This document shows positions 17,772 to 26,741 of a DNA stretch of 64,000 nt, piece by piece. The stretch's first letter is position 1, and every line of letters begins with the position of its first letter. A program made the translations under genes and the position numbers. Source of the DNA: CAWVSB01 sp046710535 (lineage in GTDB: Bacteria; Pseudomonadota; Gammaproteobacteria; Pseudomonadales; CAWVSB01); assembly GCA_046710535.1 (NCBI GenBank), contig JBKEHH010000001.1, forward strand, positions 310,001-374,000. The letters are read 5' to 3'. The notes under the pieces are model-generated. The model was given only the letters and a program-made list of their open reading frames with translations, had not been told where the DNA came from and made no database searches.

Positions 17772-18716
17772 ATGTTCATGCTTGCTTTTATTGTCTTGGA
17801 TATAACAGTCGCTTTGATCGTTATTTTTATTTTTTCGCAGCGCTTCAGAATAAGCTTACTTAATTTTTTAGCGCGCTTAGAGGCGAGAGCCTATGATTTA
17901 AAAGTAAAAAAGCATAGCCTAGATGAGTTGGATATATACTATTTAGACAGCGGCGATAGCGGTACTAATAAGCCTGTCATTGTGATGGTGCACGGCTTTA
18001 CTGCAACTAAAGAATTGTGGGCAAGATTTGCTAAACATTTAGTTAAAGACTTTCGTATAATCGCGCCTGATTTGGCCGGTCATGGCCAGACTGAATACAA
18101 CCCAAGCTTTGATTACAGTATTCCCGCTCAATGTGAACGGCTAAAAAAATTACTCGATGATTTAAATATCGAACAAGCGCATATCACTGGTAATTCTATG
18201 GGTGGCTTTATTGCTGCCAACTTTGCTAAAACATATCCTGCAGCAGTACTTAGTGTTGGTCTGCAAGACCCAGCTGGCGTAACTACGCCACAACAAAGCG
18301 AAATGGAAATTATGTTAGCTCAAGGGCGCAACCCATTTGAAGTACATAGTAAGGCTGAATTTAAGCAGTTTTATAAGATGACAACCGTCAAGCAGAATAT
18401 TTTACCGCCATTTTTACTGCGGGTAATGGCTGAGATTTATATTCAGCGGCGTGAAGAATTTATGAACATTTTTTCTGATTTTTATAATAGAGATTTACTT
18501 GATAGCAGTTTGGCAGAAATAACCGTGCCTACCCAATTACAGTGGGGTGATAAAGATCAGCTGATAAATGTCAGTGGCGTTGATGCATGGCGCGCAGGAA
18601 TCCCCACAATCGATGCAAAAGTATGGCCAGCAGTAGGGCATATGCCCTATGTTGAAATTCCAGCTGAATCAGCGAATTACTATAAAGAGTTTTTGATTGA
18701 TATCGCAAACAAGTAA
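17772..18716 (+). CDS. Membrane-anchored alpha/beta hydrolase
   Basis: 314 residues. An N-terminal hydrophobic segment (about 3-24) anchors the protein, followed by an alpha/beta hydrolase with oxyanion motif HGFTATKELW, nucleophile elbow GNSMGG (S142) and catalytic H290 in VGHMPYVE. The start codon is only 3 bases after the SDR stop, so it is translationally coupled. Beside a Baeyer-Villiger enzyme it most likely hydrolyses the ester or lactone product. Lipase or haloalkane-dehalogenase-like activity cannot be excluded. Confidence 0.85.
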   Translation: MFMLAFIVLDITVALIVIFIFSQRFRISLLNFLARLEARAYDLKVKKHSLDELDIYYLDSGDSGTNKPVIVMVHGFTATKELWARFAKHLVKDFRIIAPDLAGHGQTEYNPSFDYSIPAQCERLKKLLDDLNIEQAHITGNSMGGFIAANFAKTYPAAVLSVGLQDPAGVTTPQQSEMEIMLAQGRNPFEVHSKAEFKQFYKMTTVKQNILPPFLLRVMAEIYIQRREEFMNIFSDFYNRDLLDSSLAEITVPTQLQWGDKDQLINVSGVDAWRAGIPTIDAKVWPAVGHMPYVEIPAESANYYKEFLIDIANK

Positions 18717-18766
18717 GCTATAAAAAATTAGTTATAATAATTGCTCGATAAATTTAGAGAGATACT

Positions 18767-20659
18767 ATGCGTTTTGAGTCTGTCGAGCGTGCCGCCGACG
18801 CTATCATTGAACAAACCAATGACATTATTGTTTTGGGTATGCCGCTTGGTATGGGTAAGCCAAATCCATTGGTTAATATTTTATATGCTAAGGCAAAGGC
18901 GAATAGTGAGCTATCGTTGACTATAGTTACTGCCTTGTCACTGGCAAAACCGGCAGTCAGAGGTGTGTTACAGCAACGATTTTTGGCACCGTTTATTGAA
19001 CGAGTTTATGCCGACTACGAAGAGCTTACCTATTTGCATGACACGAGAGCTGGGAAGCTCCCCGCTAATGTCACAGTGCATGAATTTTTCGTCCAACCCG
19101 CTAGCGAGCTAAACAACCCTTACACTCAACAAAATTATATTAATAGCAATTACACTCATGCGGCTCGTGACATGAATGCTCGCGGTATTAATGTGGTCGC
19201 GCAAACCATCTCTAAGCGAACTCATAATGGTAGTGAGCAGTTAAGCCTTAGTTGTAATCCTGAGGTAACTTTAGACCTAATGCCACGATTAGCTAAGCGA
19301 AAACAAGCTGGTGAAACAATATTAGTGGTAGGGCAAACCCATAAAGATTTGCCGTTTATGGAAAATAGCGCCATCGTACCAGCGTGCCTGTTTGATATAG
19401 TTATTGATGACCCTAGCTATGACAGCCGTTTAATAAGCACGCCTAATATGCCGGTTGGTATGATTGAACATTTTATTGGCCTCGCTGCTAGCGCTTTAAT
19501 TAAAGACGGTGGCACGCTACAGATTGGTATTGGAGCACTAGGTGATGCTGTAGCCAATGCAGTTTTACAGCGCCATACAAATAATGACCGCTATCAAAAT
19601 CTACTTAAAGCGGCAGAGTTCACTGCAGAGAAGTTTCCGCTATTAGCAGAAGACGGTGGCAATGGCTTATTTGCCCAAGGTTTATATGGTTGCAGTGAGA
19701 TGTTTACCTATGGCTTATTCGAGATGTTTAAAGCCGGTGTTCTAAAGCGTCAAGTAGTTGACCAAAAAGGGCGTAGTATTGCTATGCATGGTGGTTTCTT
19801 TTTAGGGCCAAATGCTTTTTACAAAGGTCTGCGTGAGTTGTCAGAAGAAGAGCGATCACAGATCGATATGACTAATATTAGCTTTGTAAACTCACTCTAT
19901 GGTGATGAGGACTTGAAACGAAGCCATCGAGTCGACGCAAGATTTATCAATACAGCTTTTTCAGTCACTTTAATGGGCGCTGGTATTGCTGATCAGTTAG
20001 AAGACTGTCGTGTACTTAGCGGAGTAGGCGGCCAGTATAATTTTGTCGCCCAAGCGCATGAGCTTGAAGGCGCTAGATCAATCTTGTTGGTGCGTGCTAC
20101 GCGGGTTAAAGATGGTGAACTAAGTTCTAATATCCTGTGGAATTATGGTCATACAACTATCCCAAGACATCTGCGTGATGTTGTAGTAACCGAATATGGT
20201 GTTGCCGATCTGCGTGGTAAAACAGATAGCGAGACTATTGGGGCTATGTTGAATATTAGCGATTCACGCTTTCAAGGCGAGCTAATGGAAAAAGCCAAGG
20301 CTCTGGGTAAATTGCCAGTAGACTATGAAATACCTATTCAATACACCAATAATACTGCAGAGCGCTTAGGTAGTATTTATAAGCAATATGCTGATACTGA
20401 ATACTTTAAAATGTTTCCACTAGGTAGTGACTTTACCGATGTCGAAGAAATGTTATTACCGGCCCTTGATTGGCTTAAAAAGAATATGAAATTATCCAGC
20501 GCATTAGAAATCGCTAAAGCTAGCTTTATTGATGATGAAACACAGAAACACTTTCAGCCACATTTAGAAAGAATGGGCTACGACAAAGCAGTAGCGGTAG
20601 AAGATAAACTTTACCGACAGTTGCTGTTAGTCGGTTTGATTAAAACAGCTAATAACTAG
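18767..20659 (+). CDS. Acetyl-CoA hydrolase/transferase family protein
   Basis: A 630-residue member of the acetyl-CoA hydrolase/CoA-transferase family. The C-terminal half is typical: GIGALGDAVANA, GGQYNFVAQAHELEGARS, GHTTIPRHLRDVVVTEYGVADLRGKT. The N-terminal ~200 residues and a ~100-residue tail make it longer than the usual 430-500 residue enzymes. It may exchange CoA between acyl-CoA and free acids released by the hydrolase upstream, in the same run of genes (50-base gap). The precise donor and acceptor are not visible. Confidence 0.83.
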   Translation: MRFESVERAADAIIEQTNDIIVLGMPLGMGKPNPLVNILYAKAKANSELSLTIVTALSLAKPAVRGVLQQRFLAPFIERVYADYEELTYLHDTRAGKLPANVTVHEFFVQPASELNNPYTQQNYINSNYTHAARDMNARGINVVAQTISKRTHNGSEQLSLSCNPEVTLDLMPRLAKRKQAGETILVVGQTHKDLPFMENSAIVPACLFDIVIDDPSYDSRLISTPNMPVGMIEHFIGLAASALIKDGGTLQIGIGALGDAVANAVLQRHTNNDRYQNLLKAAEFTAEKFPLLAEDGGNGLFAQGLYGCSEMFTYGLFEMFKAGVLKRQVVDQKGRSIAMHGGFFLGPNAFYKGLRELSEEERSQIDMTNISFVNSLYGDEDLKRSHRVDARFINTAFSVTLMGAGIADQLEDCRVLSGVGGQYNFVAQAHELEGARSILLVRATRVKDGELSSNILWNYGHTTIPRHLRDVVVTEYGVADLRGKTDSETIGAMLNISDSRFQGELMEKAKALGKLPVDYEIPIQYTNNTAERLGSIYKQYADTEYFKMFPLGSDFTDVEEMLLPALDWLKKNMKLSSALEIAKASFIDDETQKHFQPHLERMGYDKAVAVEDKLYRQLLLVGLIKTANN

Positions 20660-20674
20660 AATACCTAAACGTAA

Positions 20675-20706
20675 AAAGCAGTAGACGGCGAACCGTCTAC
20701 TGCTTT
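20675..20706 (-). terminator. Terminator between the CoA-transferase gene and the cold-shock gene
   Basis: Perfect 14-base stem (20675-20688 with 20693-20706) closed by a CGAA tetraloop (TTCG when read on the minus strand). On the minus strand the stem runs into TTTTTAC, a good signal for the cold-shock gene ending at 20726. On the plus strand the T run is only three bases, so it may also act weakly for the gene ending at 20659. Confidence 0.85.
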
Positions 20707-20725
20707 GCTTGGTATTCGCTGTAGT

Positions 20726-20932
20726 TTAAACAGGAACTACTTTATTTGCACAAGGACCTTTTTGGCCTTGGCCAACTTCAAACTCAACGGCTTGACCGTC
20801 ATTCAAAGTTGCAAATCCACCGCCTGCTTGGATTTCTGAATGGTGAACAAATAAATCTTTGCCGCCATCTTCAGGTGAAATAAAACCGAAGCCTTTATCG
20901 GCATTGAACCATTTAACTGTACCTTTACTCAT
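20726..20932 (-). CDS. CspA-family cold-shock protein
   Basis: 68-residue single cold-shock domain with RNP1 KGFGFI and RNP2 LFVHHSEI; it binds single-stranded RNA/DNA and melts mRNA structure. Full length and typical. The 5' leader (20933 upward) is long and structured, and the gene ends at a strong terminator, so it is monocistronic. The paralogue group (CspA, CspD, etc.) cannot be decided. Confidence 0.95.
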   Translation of the reverse strand: MSKGTVKWFNADKGFGFISPEDGGKDLFVHHSEIQAGGGFATLNDGQAVEFEVGQGQKGPCANKVVPV

Positions 20933-21060
20933 CTTCTTTACTCATATTGTTGGTGAAATATAAAAAATATATCCGAATTCACCGGTTCGGATATAACGTG
21001 AAACATTGCGCCGCCGCCTAATACATAAGCTGCTTCGTGCGGTTAGGAGGCATTGTAAAC
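20933..21060 (-). promoter_or_regulatory. Structured 5' leader of the cold-shock gene
   Basis: A perfect 10-base inverted repeat, TATATCCGAA / TTCGGATATA (20968-20977 with 20986-20995, 8-base loop), lies 36 bases upstream of the ATG. Further upstream GCCTCCTAA and TTAGGCGGC (minus-strand sense) can form a second, imperfect stem around 21009-21054. cspA-type mRNAs in other gammaproteobacteria have temperature-responsive leaders, so a similar role is inferred. The rest of the gap up to 21249 shows nothing recognisable. Confidence 0.45.
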
Positions 21061-21249
21061 ATTCTGCGTCTATTTGCACCCTTTTAGTTGTTCATACTGC
21101 CAATATTCCAACGAAATATGGATGTCAGCCCTACTAAAAGCCTCTGAAACCCCTAAATTAGGTTACTTTGCGGCTTAAATTAGTATTGTTACCCGAATAA
21201 ATAGTAAATTGCGTTTAGGCAGAACCCTGCTGATTTCGCCAAAAGTTGC

Positions 21250-21858
21250 TTATTTATCGCTCTTTTTCATCACCAGCATTGCGCCAAGAACAGTTAATGC
21301 CATTAGTAAGAATAAACCGACAAAGCCGACTATTTCGTTTATTGCTTTGAAAGGCGTCCATTGTAGGTAATGAATTTTATAGATTAGGTCGATCAGATCG
21401 GTGTCTTGACCGCGTTGACTAAGCTTTAGTCTATTCCAATCCAAAGTGATTTGTACGCCAGTATTAGTAGTCGCAATATTATCGTTGATTTGAATGATAT
21501 TGCCGTATCGAGCTTGGTTAACTGAAATAGCGTCTTGAATCAGCGCGCTTAATTGATCTGATGGTGGCAGCTCTTTTGCTTGCAAGGTGTAAGGAGCTAG
21601 ATGTTTAGTGTCACCGTCATCAGTTACCAATAAATGAGTACCCAATATTGTTTTTACTAGCCGAATATCTTGCCACTGCTGTTCTGGCTCGATGGTCCAG
21701 CTTTTATCTATAGCGTAGGTCTTTATTACCAGAGGCTGGTAAGCGTCGTCATAACCGGGTTTGATGAAAAAAACTACACCGGTTAGCGCCCAGCCCAATA
21801 ATGGCAGCAACATAATGATGCCGAGAATTCGATGATATCGTTTAGTTGGCTGTGTCAT
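21250..21858 (-). CDS. PepSY-type membrane protein
   Basis: 202 residues with an N-terminal transmembrane helix (about 10-31, after RYHRILGI), a ~130-residue periplasmic part and a C-terminal helix (about 172-195) followed by MKKSDK. The HRILG...GWALTGVVFF pattern and the IHYLQW...VGFVGLFLLMALTVLG ending match the PepSY-associated transmembrane family, often tied to iron-uptake or reductase functions. Its start overlaps the original roxA reading frame by 17 bases, so the two were co-transcribed. The function is unknown. Confidence 0.7.
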   Translation of the reverse strand: MTQPTKRYHRILGIIMLLPLLGWALTGVVFFIKPGYDDAYQPLVIKTYAIDKSWTIEPEQQWQDIRLVKTILGTHLLVTDDGDTKHLAPYTLQAKELPPSDQLSALIQDAISVNQARYGNIIQINDNIATTNTGVQITLDWNRLKLSQRGQDTDLIDLIYKIHYLQWTPFKAINEIVGFVGLFLLMALTVLGAMLVMKKSDK

Positions 21859-23026
21859 CGCTAAGGTATAGGCAGTTTAAAGTGGCTAATTCTTTTACGC
21901 CCAGACTGACTTGGCTATTGCTAAAGTCTGGCTCGCTTATCCATCGATTTAAACAAATGTGCTCAACAAAAGCCTGCCATGCGCTCTCGGTTTGGCTGAT
22001 AGTCTCGCCATTAACGAATAAGTGAGTGGCGTTACCTTCGAGTCTGTAGGCTAGACGGGTGTTCGGGTTAAAGTCTAAAGTTGAGCCTTGCTTTAGCAGC
22101 GTAACAACTTGTTCAGCTTGCTCATCATCTAAATAGCTTTGGCGTTCGTCTTTTGGTTCCGTGACATAGCGGCCAAACCACTCGGCTAGTAAATCATCGT
22201 TGTTAGCTAGCTGGTTAATAATGGTTTTTATTTCACTTAATGACTGCGCTGTTATCTCGCCAGGATTTTGCTAGCAGGCGCGGCCAATATCGCTATAACG
22301 CATACTTTCGTCTAGATGACTAATAACCTCATCGCTATAATTTACTAACAGTTCAGCTTGAGAGGGCGCACGAAAGCCCACCGAGTAAGTCATGCATGGC
22401 GTAACGGCCGTACCCCAATGAGCTAAGCCTGGCGGCACATACAACAAGTCGCCGGGGCTTAGAATCCAATCTTCGCTGGCTTTAAAATGCTTAAGTATTT
22501 TTACTTCATCATTAACGAGTAATTCAGTATTGCTGTCGCAGTTTTGCCCCAGCCGCCAGCGGCGTTGGCCAGCGCCTTGGATAAGAAACACATCGTATTG
22601 ATCATAATGTGGTCCAACGCTGCCATTGGGTGCGGCAAAGCTAGTCATTACATCGTCCATACGCCAATCAGGAATGAATCTAAAAGGCTGCTTTAATTGC
22701 TCTACTTCAGGCACCCATTGGTCAGTTGCCTGTACCAATAGTGTCCAATCTTGTTCGCCTAATTTAGTGAAGCTATCATCTTCAAATGGACCGGCAATAA
22801 CATTCCATTCGTTAGTTGCACGTGAGCCAGTAATAACCCTTGATTCTATATCTTGCTCACATGCCAAGCCTGCCAGTTCATCGGGTAGTAGCGGGTTTTC
22901 CCAATTGGGGAATGCATTGCGAACCAGTAGCGGCTTTTGTTGCCAGTACTCGCTAAGAAATTGCTGGGCGCTAATGCCGCCCAGAACTTCTAGTGGTGTG
23001 TTAGCTGATTTTACTGAGCTAGTCAT
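21842..23026 (-). pseudogene. roxA: Ribosomal protein uL16 arginine hydroxylase RoxA (YcfD), interrupted by an in-frame TAG
   Basis: The cupin/JmjC half is intact: PDWRMDDVM, iron ligands in GPHYDQYDVF (HxD), VPPGLAHWG (distal His) and NYSDEV. At codon 252 (22271-22273) there is TAG. The same frame then continues for 142 codons (NPGEITAQSL, then LLAEWFGRYV, corresponding to the FKQWFGEF region of E. coli YcfD) to a stop at 21842-21844. The whole would be 394 codons including the TAG, close to E. coli's 373. A single substitution is enough, but two compensating indels around 22268-22290 would also restore a sensible linker. The lost part is the dimerisation/winged-helix end, needed for activity in known enzymes. 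Located 5 bases behind purB. Confidence 0.85.
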
Positions 23027-23031
23027 CTGGT

Positions 23032-24399
23032 TTAGATATCTTTTGCTTGTTGCTCAGCGTTACCAATATAGTTGGCTGGCGTTAAACCTCGCATCAACTG
23101 TTTGGCTTCTTCTGGTACATCTAAGGCTTCCACAAAGTCGCTCATAACCTGCGCCGTTACATGTTGGCCACGGGTTAGCTCTTTGAGCTTTTCGTATGGG
23201 TTAGCGACATTGTAGCGGCGCATAATAGTTTGAATTGGCTCGGCCATTACTTCCCATGCGTTGTTTAAGTCTTCATCAAGGCGATCGCTGCGCAACTCTA
23301 ATTTACCAAGACCTTTCAGCGTTGCTTCATAGGCGATAAGACTATAACCAAAGCCAACGCCCATATTACGTAAAACGGTGGAGTCGGTTAGGTCGCGTTG
23401 CCAGCGAGACACTGGCAGTTTGGCGGCTAAATGATTCATTACAGCATTGGCGATTCCAAGGTTACCCTCAGAGTTTTCAAAGTCGATTGGGTTTACTTTA
23501 TGCGGCATTGTAGATGAGCCAATTTCACCAGCAACCAAACTCTGTTTAAAGTAACCCATAGAAATGTAACCCCAAATATCGCGATTCAAATCGATCAATA
23601 TAGTGTTAAATCGGGCAATAGCATCGAATAGTTCGGCAATGTAATCATGCGGCTCTATTTGGGTGGTGTAAGGATTCCAAACTAAACCTAGGCTGGTAAC
23701 AAATTTTTGTGCATTGGCTTGCCAATTAATATCCGGGTAAGCCGACAGATGTGCATTGTAATTGCCCACCGCACCATTGATTTTACCCATTAACGGCACT
23801 GCCGAGATCTGGTCTAGCTGACGCTCTAAGCGATGAACGACGTTAGCGAATTCTTTACCCAAAGTAGTAGGGCTGGCGGTTTGTCCATGGGTGCGTGACA
23901 ACATCGGTTGGTCAGCAAAGTCATGGGCTTGTTCGCGTAACTTGGCGACTAAGCGTTTAGCTATTGGCAGCAAAACGTCTTGGCGGCCCTGTTGCAACAT
24001 TAAGGCATGAGACAAGTTGTTTATATCTTCAGAGGTGCAAGCAAAATGCACAAACTCGTTAATAGCGTGCAGCTCTTCATTGTCGGCAAACTGTTCTTTA
24101 ATAAAGTATTCAACCGCTTTTACATCATGATTGGTCGTCGCTTCAATTTCTTTAATGCGCAAGGCGTCTGTTTCACAAAAGTTGTCACTGATCTCATTTA
24201 AGCGGGCAACAGATTCTGCAGAGAAAGGGCCTACTTCAGTAATTTCAGACTTTTCAGCAAGGGCGAGTAACCATTTAACTTCAACATGTACACGGGCTTT
24301 GATAAGACCGTATTCACTAAATACTGGTCGTAGGCTAGCTGTTTTGCTGCCGTAGCGACCATCGATAGGTGATACGGCTGAAAGCGCTGATAAATCCAT
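23032..24399 (-). CDS. purB: Adenylosuccinate lyase
   Basis: 455 residues, the normal length for the E. coli-type enzyme acting twice in purine synthesis (SAICAR to AICAR plus fumarate; adenylosuccinate to AMP plus fumarate). The family signature with the flexible catalytic loop is present as GSSTMPHKVNP, and TSEDINNLSHA and SRTHGQTASPTT give substrate-binding His residues. It follows hflD (91-base gap) in the conserved nudJ-mnmA-hflD-purB order. Confidence 0.97.
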   Translation of the reverse strand: MDLSALSAVSPIDGRYGSKTASLRPVFSEYGLIKARVHVEVKWLLALAEKSEITEVGPFSAESVARLNEISDNFCETDALRIKEIEATTNHDVKAVEYFIKEQFADNEELHAINEFVHFACTSEDINNLSHALMLQQGRQDVLLPIAKRLVAKLREQAHDFADQPMLSRTHGQTASPTTLGKEFANVVHRLERQLDQISAVPLMGKINGAVGNYNAHLSAYPDINWQANAQKFVTSLGLVWNPYTTQIEPHDYIAELFDAIARFNTILIDLNRDIWGYISMGYFKQSLVAGEIGSSTMPHKVNPIDFENSEGNLGIANAVMNHLAAKLPVSRWQRDLTDSTVLRNMGVGFGYSLIAYEATLKGLGKLELRSDRLDEDLNNAWEVMAEPIQTIMRRYNVANPYEKLKELTRGQHVTAQVMSDFVEALDVPEEAKQLMRGLTPANYIGNAEQQAKDI

Positions 24400-24490
24400 T
24401 GCAGTGAGGTCTCGACTGAGTTATTAAAAAGAGTCAGGATTATACATCACCGTGTGCCTATAGGGCAGGCGCTAGACTAGGTTTTTAGCC

Positions 24491-25111
24491 TTAATTTTCT
24501 AGCAATTGATTTATGGTTTGTTTGATGTTGGCGCGCTGAAATAACAAACGCCAGCGTTTGCCACCAACTTGCTTCCATAAAGTCGCTGCACGAATGCCGG
24601 TAAGTAGTAAGGCGCGTATTTGATCGGCGTTTTCTGTTTTTTGCAGCATGTCGGCATCGCCAATCACATTGATGCGAAAACCTAGGGTGCCGATAGTGTC
24701 TTGATAAATACTGGCAAGATTGGCGTTTAAGCTGTAGCTGTTCTCAGGCATTAACTCACTGCCGCGCTGGGCGTGTTTTAGGCGACTAGTAAGCACATCT
24801 AAAATACCCGGGTGTTTAGCAAGGCGAGCTTGAAGATTAAGTATATTCATCATGTAACGCAGCATAGTTTGAGTATGCCTATCGGGTGAGGCGCTAAATA
24901 CCTCCCGCAATGCATCTAAGCCTGTCTCAAGCTCTTTCGCAGAGCCATAAATGCTTTCAGTGCTGGCGGAGTCAAAGGTGAATAAGCTGTTGATTAAAGT
25001 CGCTGTATCATCTTTGTTGGCAAAACCCTTGGTTGCAATGTTATGCACCAGTGCTGCGCTTTGTGCGATAGCCGCTAAGGCAATCGTTTGATCAGTAATA
25101 CTATGAGCCAA
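24491..25111 (-). CDS. hflD: High-frequency lysogenization protein HflD homologue
   Basis: About 206 residues, all-helical, with the family pattern QTIALAAIAQSAALVHNIA at the N-terminus and LLTGIRAATLWKQVGGKRWRL near the C-terminus. The start is best placed at TTG 25111: it has GGAG eight bases upstream and removes nine non-conserved residues that lie inside mnmA. The ATG at 25138 is the alternative. It then overlaps the mnmA stop by 11 bases. HflD is a peripheral inner-membrane protein of unclear cellular role, named for its effect on lambda CII. Confidence 0.85.
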   Translation of the reverse strand: MAHSITDQTIALAAIAQSAALVHNIATKGFANKDDTATLINSLFTFDSASTESIYGSAKELETGLDALREVFSASPDRHTQTMLRYMMNILNLQARLAKHPGILDVLTSRLKHAQRGSELMPENSYSLNANLASIYQDTIGTLGFRINVIGDADMLQKTENADQIRALLLTGIRAATLWKQVGGKRWRLLFQRANIKQTINQLLEN

Positions 25112-26237
25112 CGCGTTTCTCCATGGTCGGTAGGCCAATAGCTGAGGTATGGGTTGTCTCTATAATACCGCCGCCAATGCAGATGTCGTTTTGATAAAAC
25201 ACCACTGACTGGCCGGGTGTTACTGCCCGCTGGTTGGTAGTAAAGCCCACTTCAAAGCCGGTTTCAGTTTTGAGTAATACGCATTGCTGGTCGGCTTGGC
25301 GATAACGAGTTTTTGCCATCAAAGCCACAGGCGTCGATGGCGCGCAGCCAGCAACCCAATAGGTCTGTGAAAACTCAAGTTTATTAGTGAATAACGACTG
25401 ATGATTATTGCCCTGAGTTACCACCAGTACATTGCGATCTAGGTCTTTCGCTGCCACATACCATGCCGCTTGCGCAGCTCCATTAACGCCGCCAATACCG
25501 AGGCCTTGGCGTTGCCCTAAGGTGTGGTACATCAGCCCTTGATGACTGCCAACTTCAGCGCCATCTATAGTTTCTATTATGCCCGGTTGAGCGGGCAGAT
25601 ATTGACATAAAAAGTCCTTAAAACGGCGCTCACCAATAAAACAAATACCGGTACTGTCTTTTTTGTTGTGCGTAATTAAGTCGTGCTTAGCGGCCAGTTC
25701 CCGCACCGCCGGCTTTTCCATTTCACCGATGGGGAATAACGTTTTTGCCAGTTCTTCATGACCAACAGCATGTAAAAAGTAGCTCTGATCTTTGTTAGTG
25801 TCTAAGCCTCGTAGCAACACCGCTTTACCATCAACTACTTTGGTACGGGCGTAATGGCCGGTGGCGATATAGTCAGCGCCCAGCGTTAAGGCATAATCTA
25901 AAAAGGCTTTAAATTTAATTTCGCGATTACATAAAACATCGGGATTCGGCGTGCGACCAGCTTTGTATTCGGCCAAAAAGTGTTCAAATACGTTATCCCA
26001 ATACTCGGCAGCGAAATTAGCTTGGTGTAGCTGAATGCCTAGCTTGTCAGCCACTGCCTGCGCATCGGCTAGATCGGCAATAGCAGTGCAATATTCGCTA
26101 CCATCGTCTTCGTCCCAGTTCTTCATGAACAGGCCTTCGACCTGATAGCCTTGTTGTTGCAGCAATAACGCAGTGACCGACGAATCAACGCCACCGGACA
26201 TTCCTACGATTACTTTTGTGGTTGATTTATCTGTCAT
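25101..26237 (-). CDS. mnmA: tRNA-specific 2-thiouridylase
   Basis: 378 residues. The N-terminal PP-loop GMSGGVDSS binds ATP. Catalytic cysteines C103 (VLCNREIKF) and C199 (STGICFIGERRF) match E. coli C102 and C199. MnmA makes the 2-thio group at U34 of tRNA Lys/Glu/Gln with sulfur relayed by TusE. The start ATG overlaps the nudJ stop by one base (TAATG), so translation is coupled. Confidence 0.97.
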   Translation of the reverse strand: MTDKSTTKVIVGMSGGVDSSVTALLLQQQGYQVEGLFMKNWDEDDGSEYCTAIADLADAQAVADKLGIQLHQANFAAEYWDNVFEHFLAEYKAGRTPNPDVLCNREIKFKAFLDYALTLGADYIATGHYARTKVVDGKAVLLRGLDTNKDQSYFLHAVGHEELAKTLFPIGEMEKPAVRELAAKHDLITHNKKDSTGICFIGERRFKDFLCQYLPAQPGIIETIDGAEVGSHQGLMYHTLGQRQGLGIGGVNGAAQAAWYVAAKDLDRNVLVVTQGNNHQSLFTNKLEFSQTYWVAGCAPSTPVALMAKTRYRQADQQCVLLKTETGFEVGFTTNQRAVTPGQSVVFYQNDICIGGGIIETTHTSAIGLPTMEKRVGS

Positions 26238-26692
26238 TACGGTGCTCTAAAAATAAGCTCAAGCGGGTAGCGTGCGCCTTTAATATATTGCTCAACAGTA
26301 GCGATTACCAATGGCGAGCGCATTCTATCACTAGCAGCACGCATTTCATCTAATGTTAACCAAACGGCTTGAATAATGCCTTTATCTAGCGCTTGATCTT
26401 CATTGTGCCGCACTGGGCTGGCAAAAAACGTGGTGCGGCTATAGGTGACGCCATTGCTTGGGGCAGTATACAAAGACAGGCCAACCACGCCTCTCAGGGC
26501 TATGTCCCAACCGGTCTCTTCGAGAGTTTCGCGAATAGCCGCTTGCTCTAATGATTCATTCGCGTCTAAATGTCCTGCGGGTTGGTTGTATACCGCTTTG
26601 CCGTCTGCCAGCTCTTCCACTAATAAAAACTTACCGCCATTTTCGATTACGGTCGCAACTGTTACATGAGGAATAAAATCGTTATATTTCAA
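26237..26692 (-). CDS. nudJ: Nudix hydrolase NudJ (phosphatase)
   Basis: 151 residues with a complete Nudix box: GHLDANESL, then RETLEETGW (Gx5Ex7RExxEExG). Members hydrolyse hydroxymethylpyrimidine pyrophosphate and nucleoside di/triphosphates. Position between rluE and mnmA is the conserved gammaproteobacterial order and supports NudJ over other Nudix types. Confidence 0.92.
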   Translation of the reverse strand: MKYNDFIPHVTVATVIENGGKFLLVEELADGKAVYNQPAGHLDANESLEQAAIRETLEETGWDIALRGVVGLSLYTAPSNGVTYSRTTFFASPVRHNEDQALDKGIIQAVWLTLDEMRAASDRMRSPLVIATVEQYIKGARYPLELIFRAP

Positions 26693-26741
26693 TTATTTAT
26701 CTCGACTTAGTGATGTTGATTCTAGATTTAAATAATTCTGT

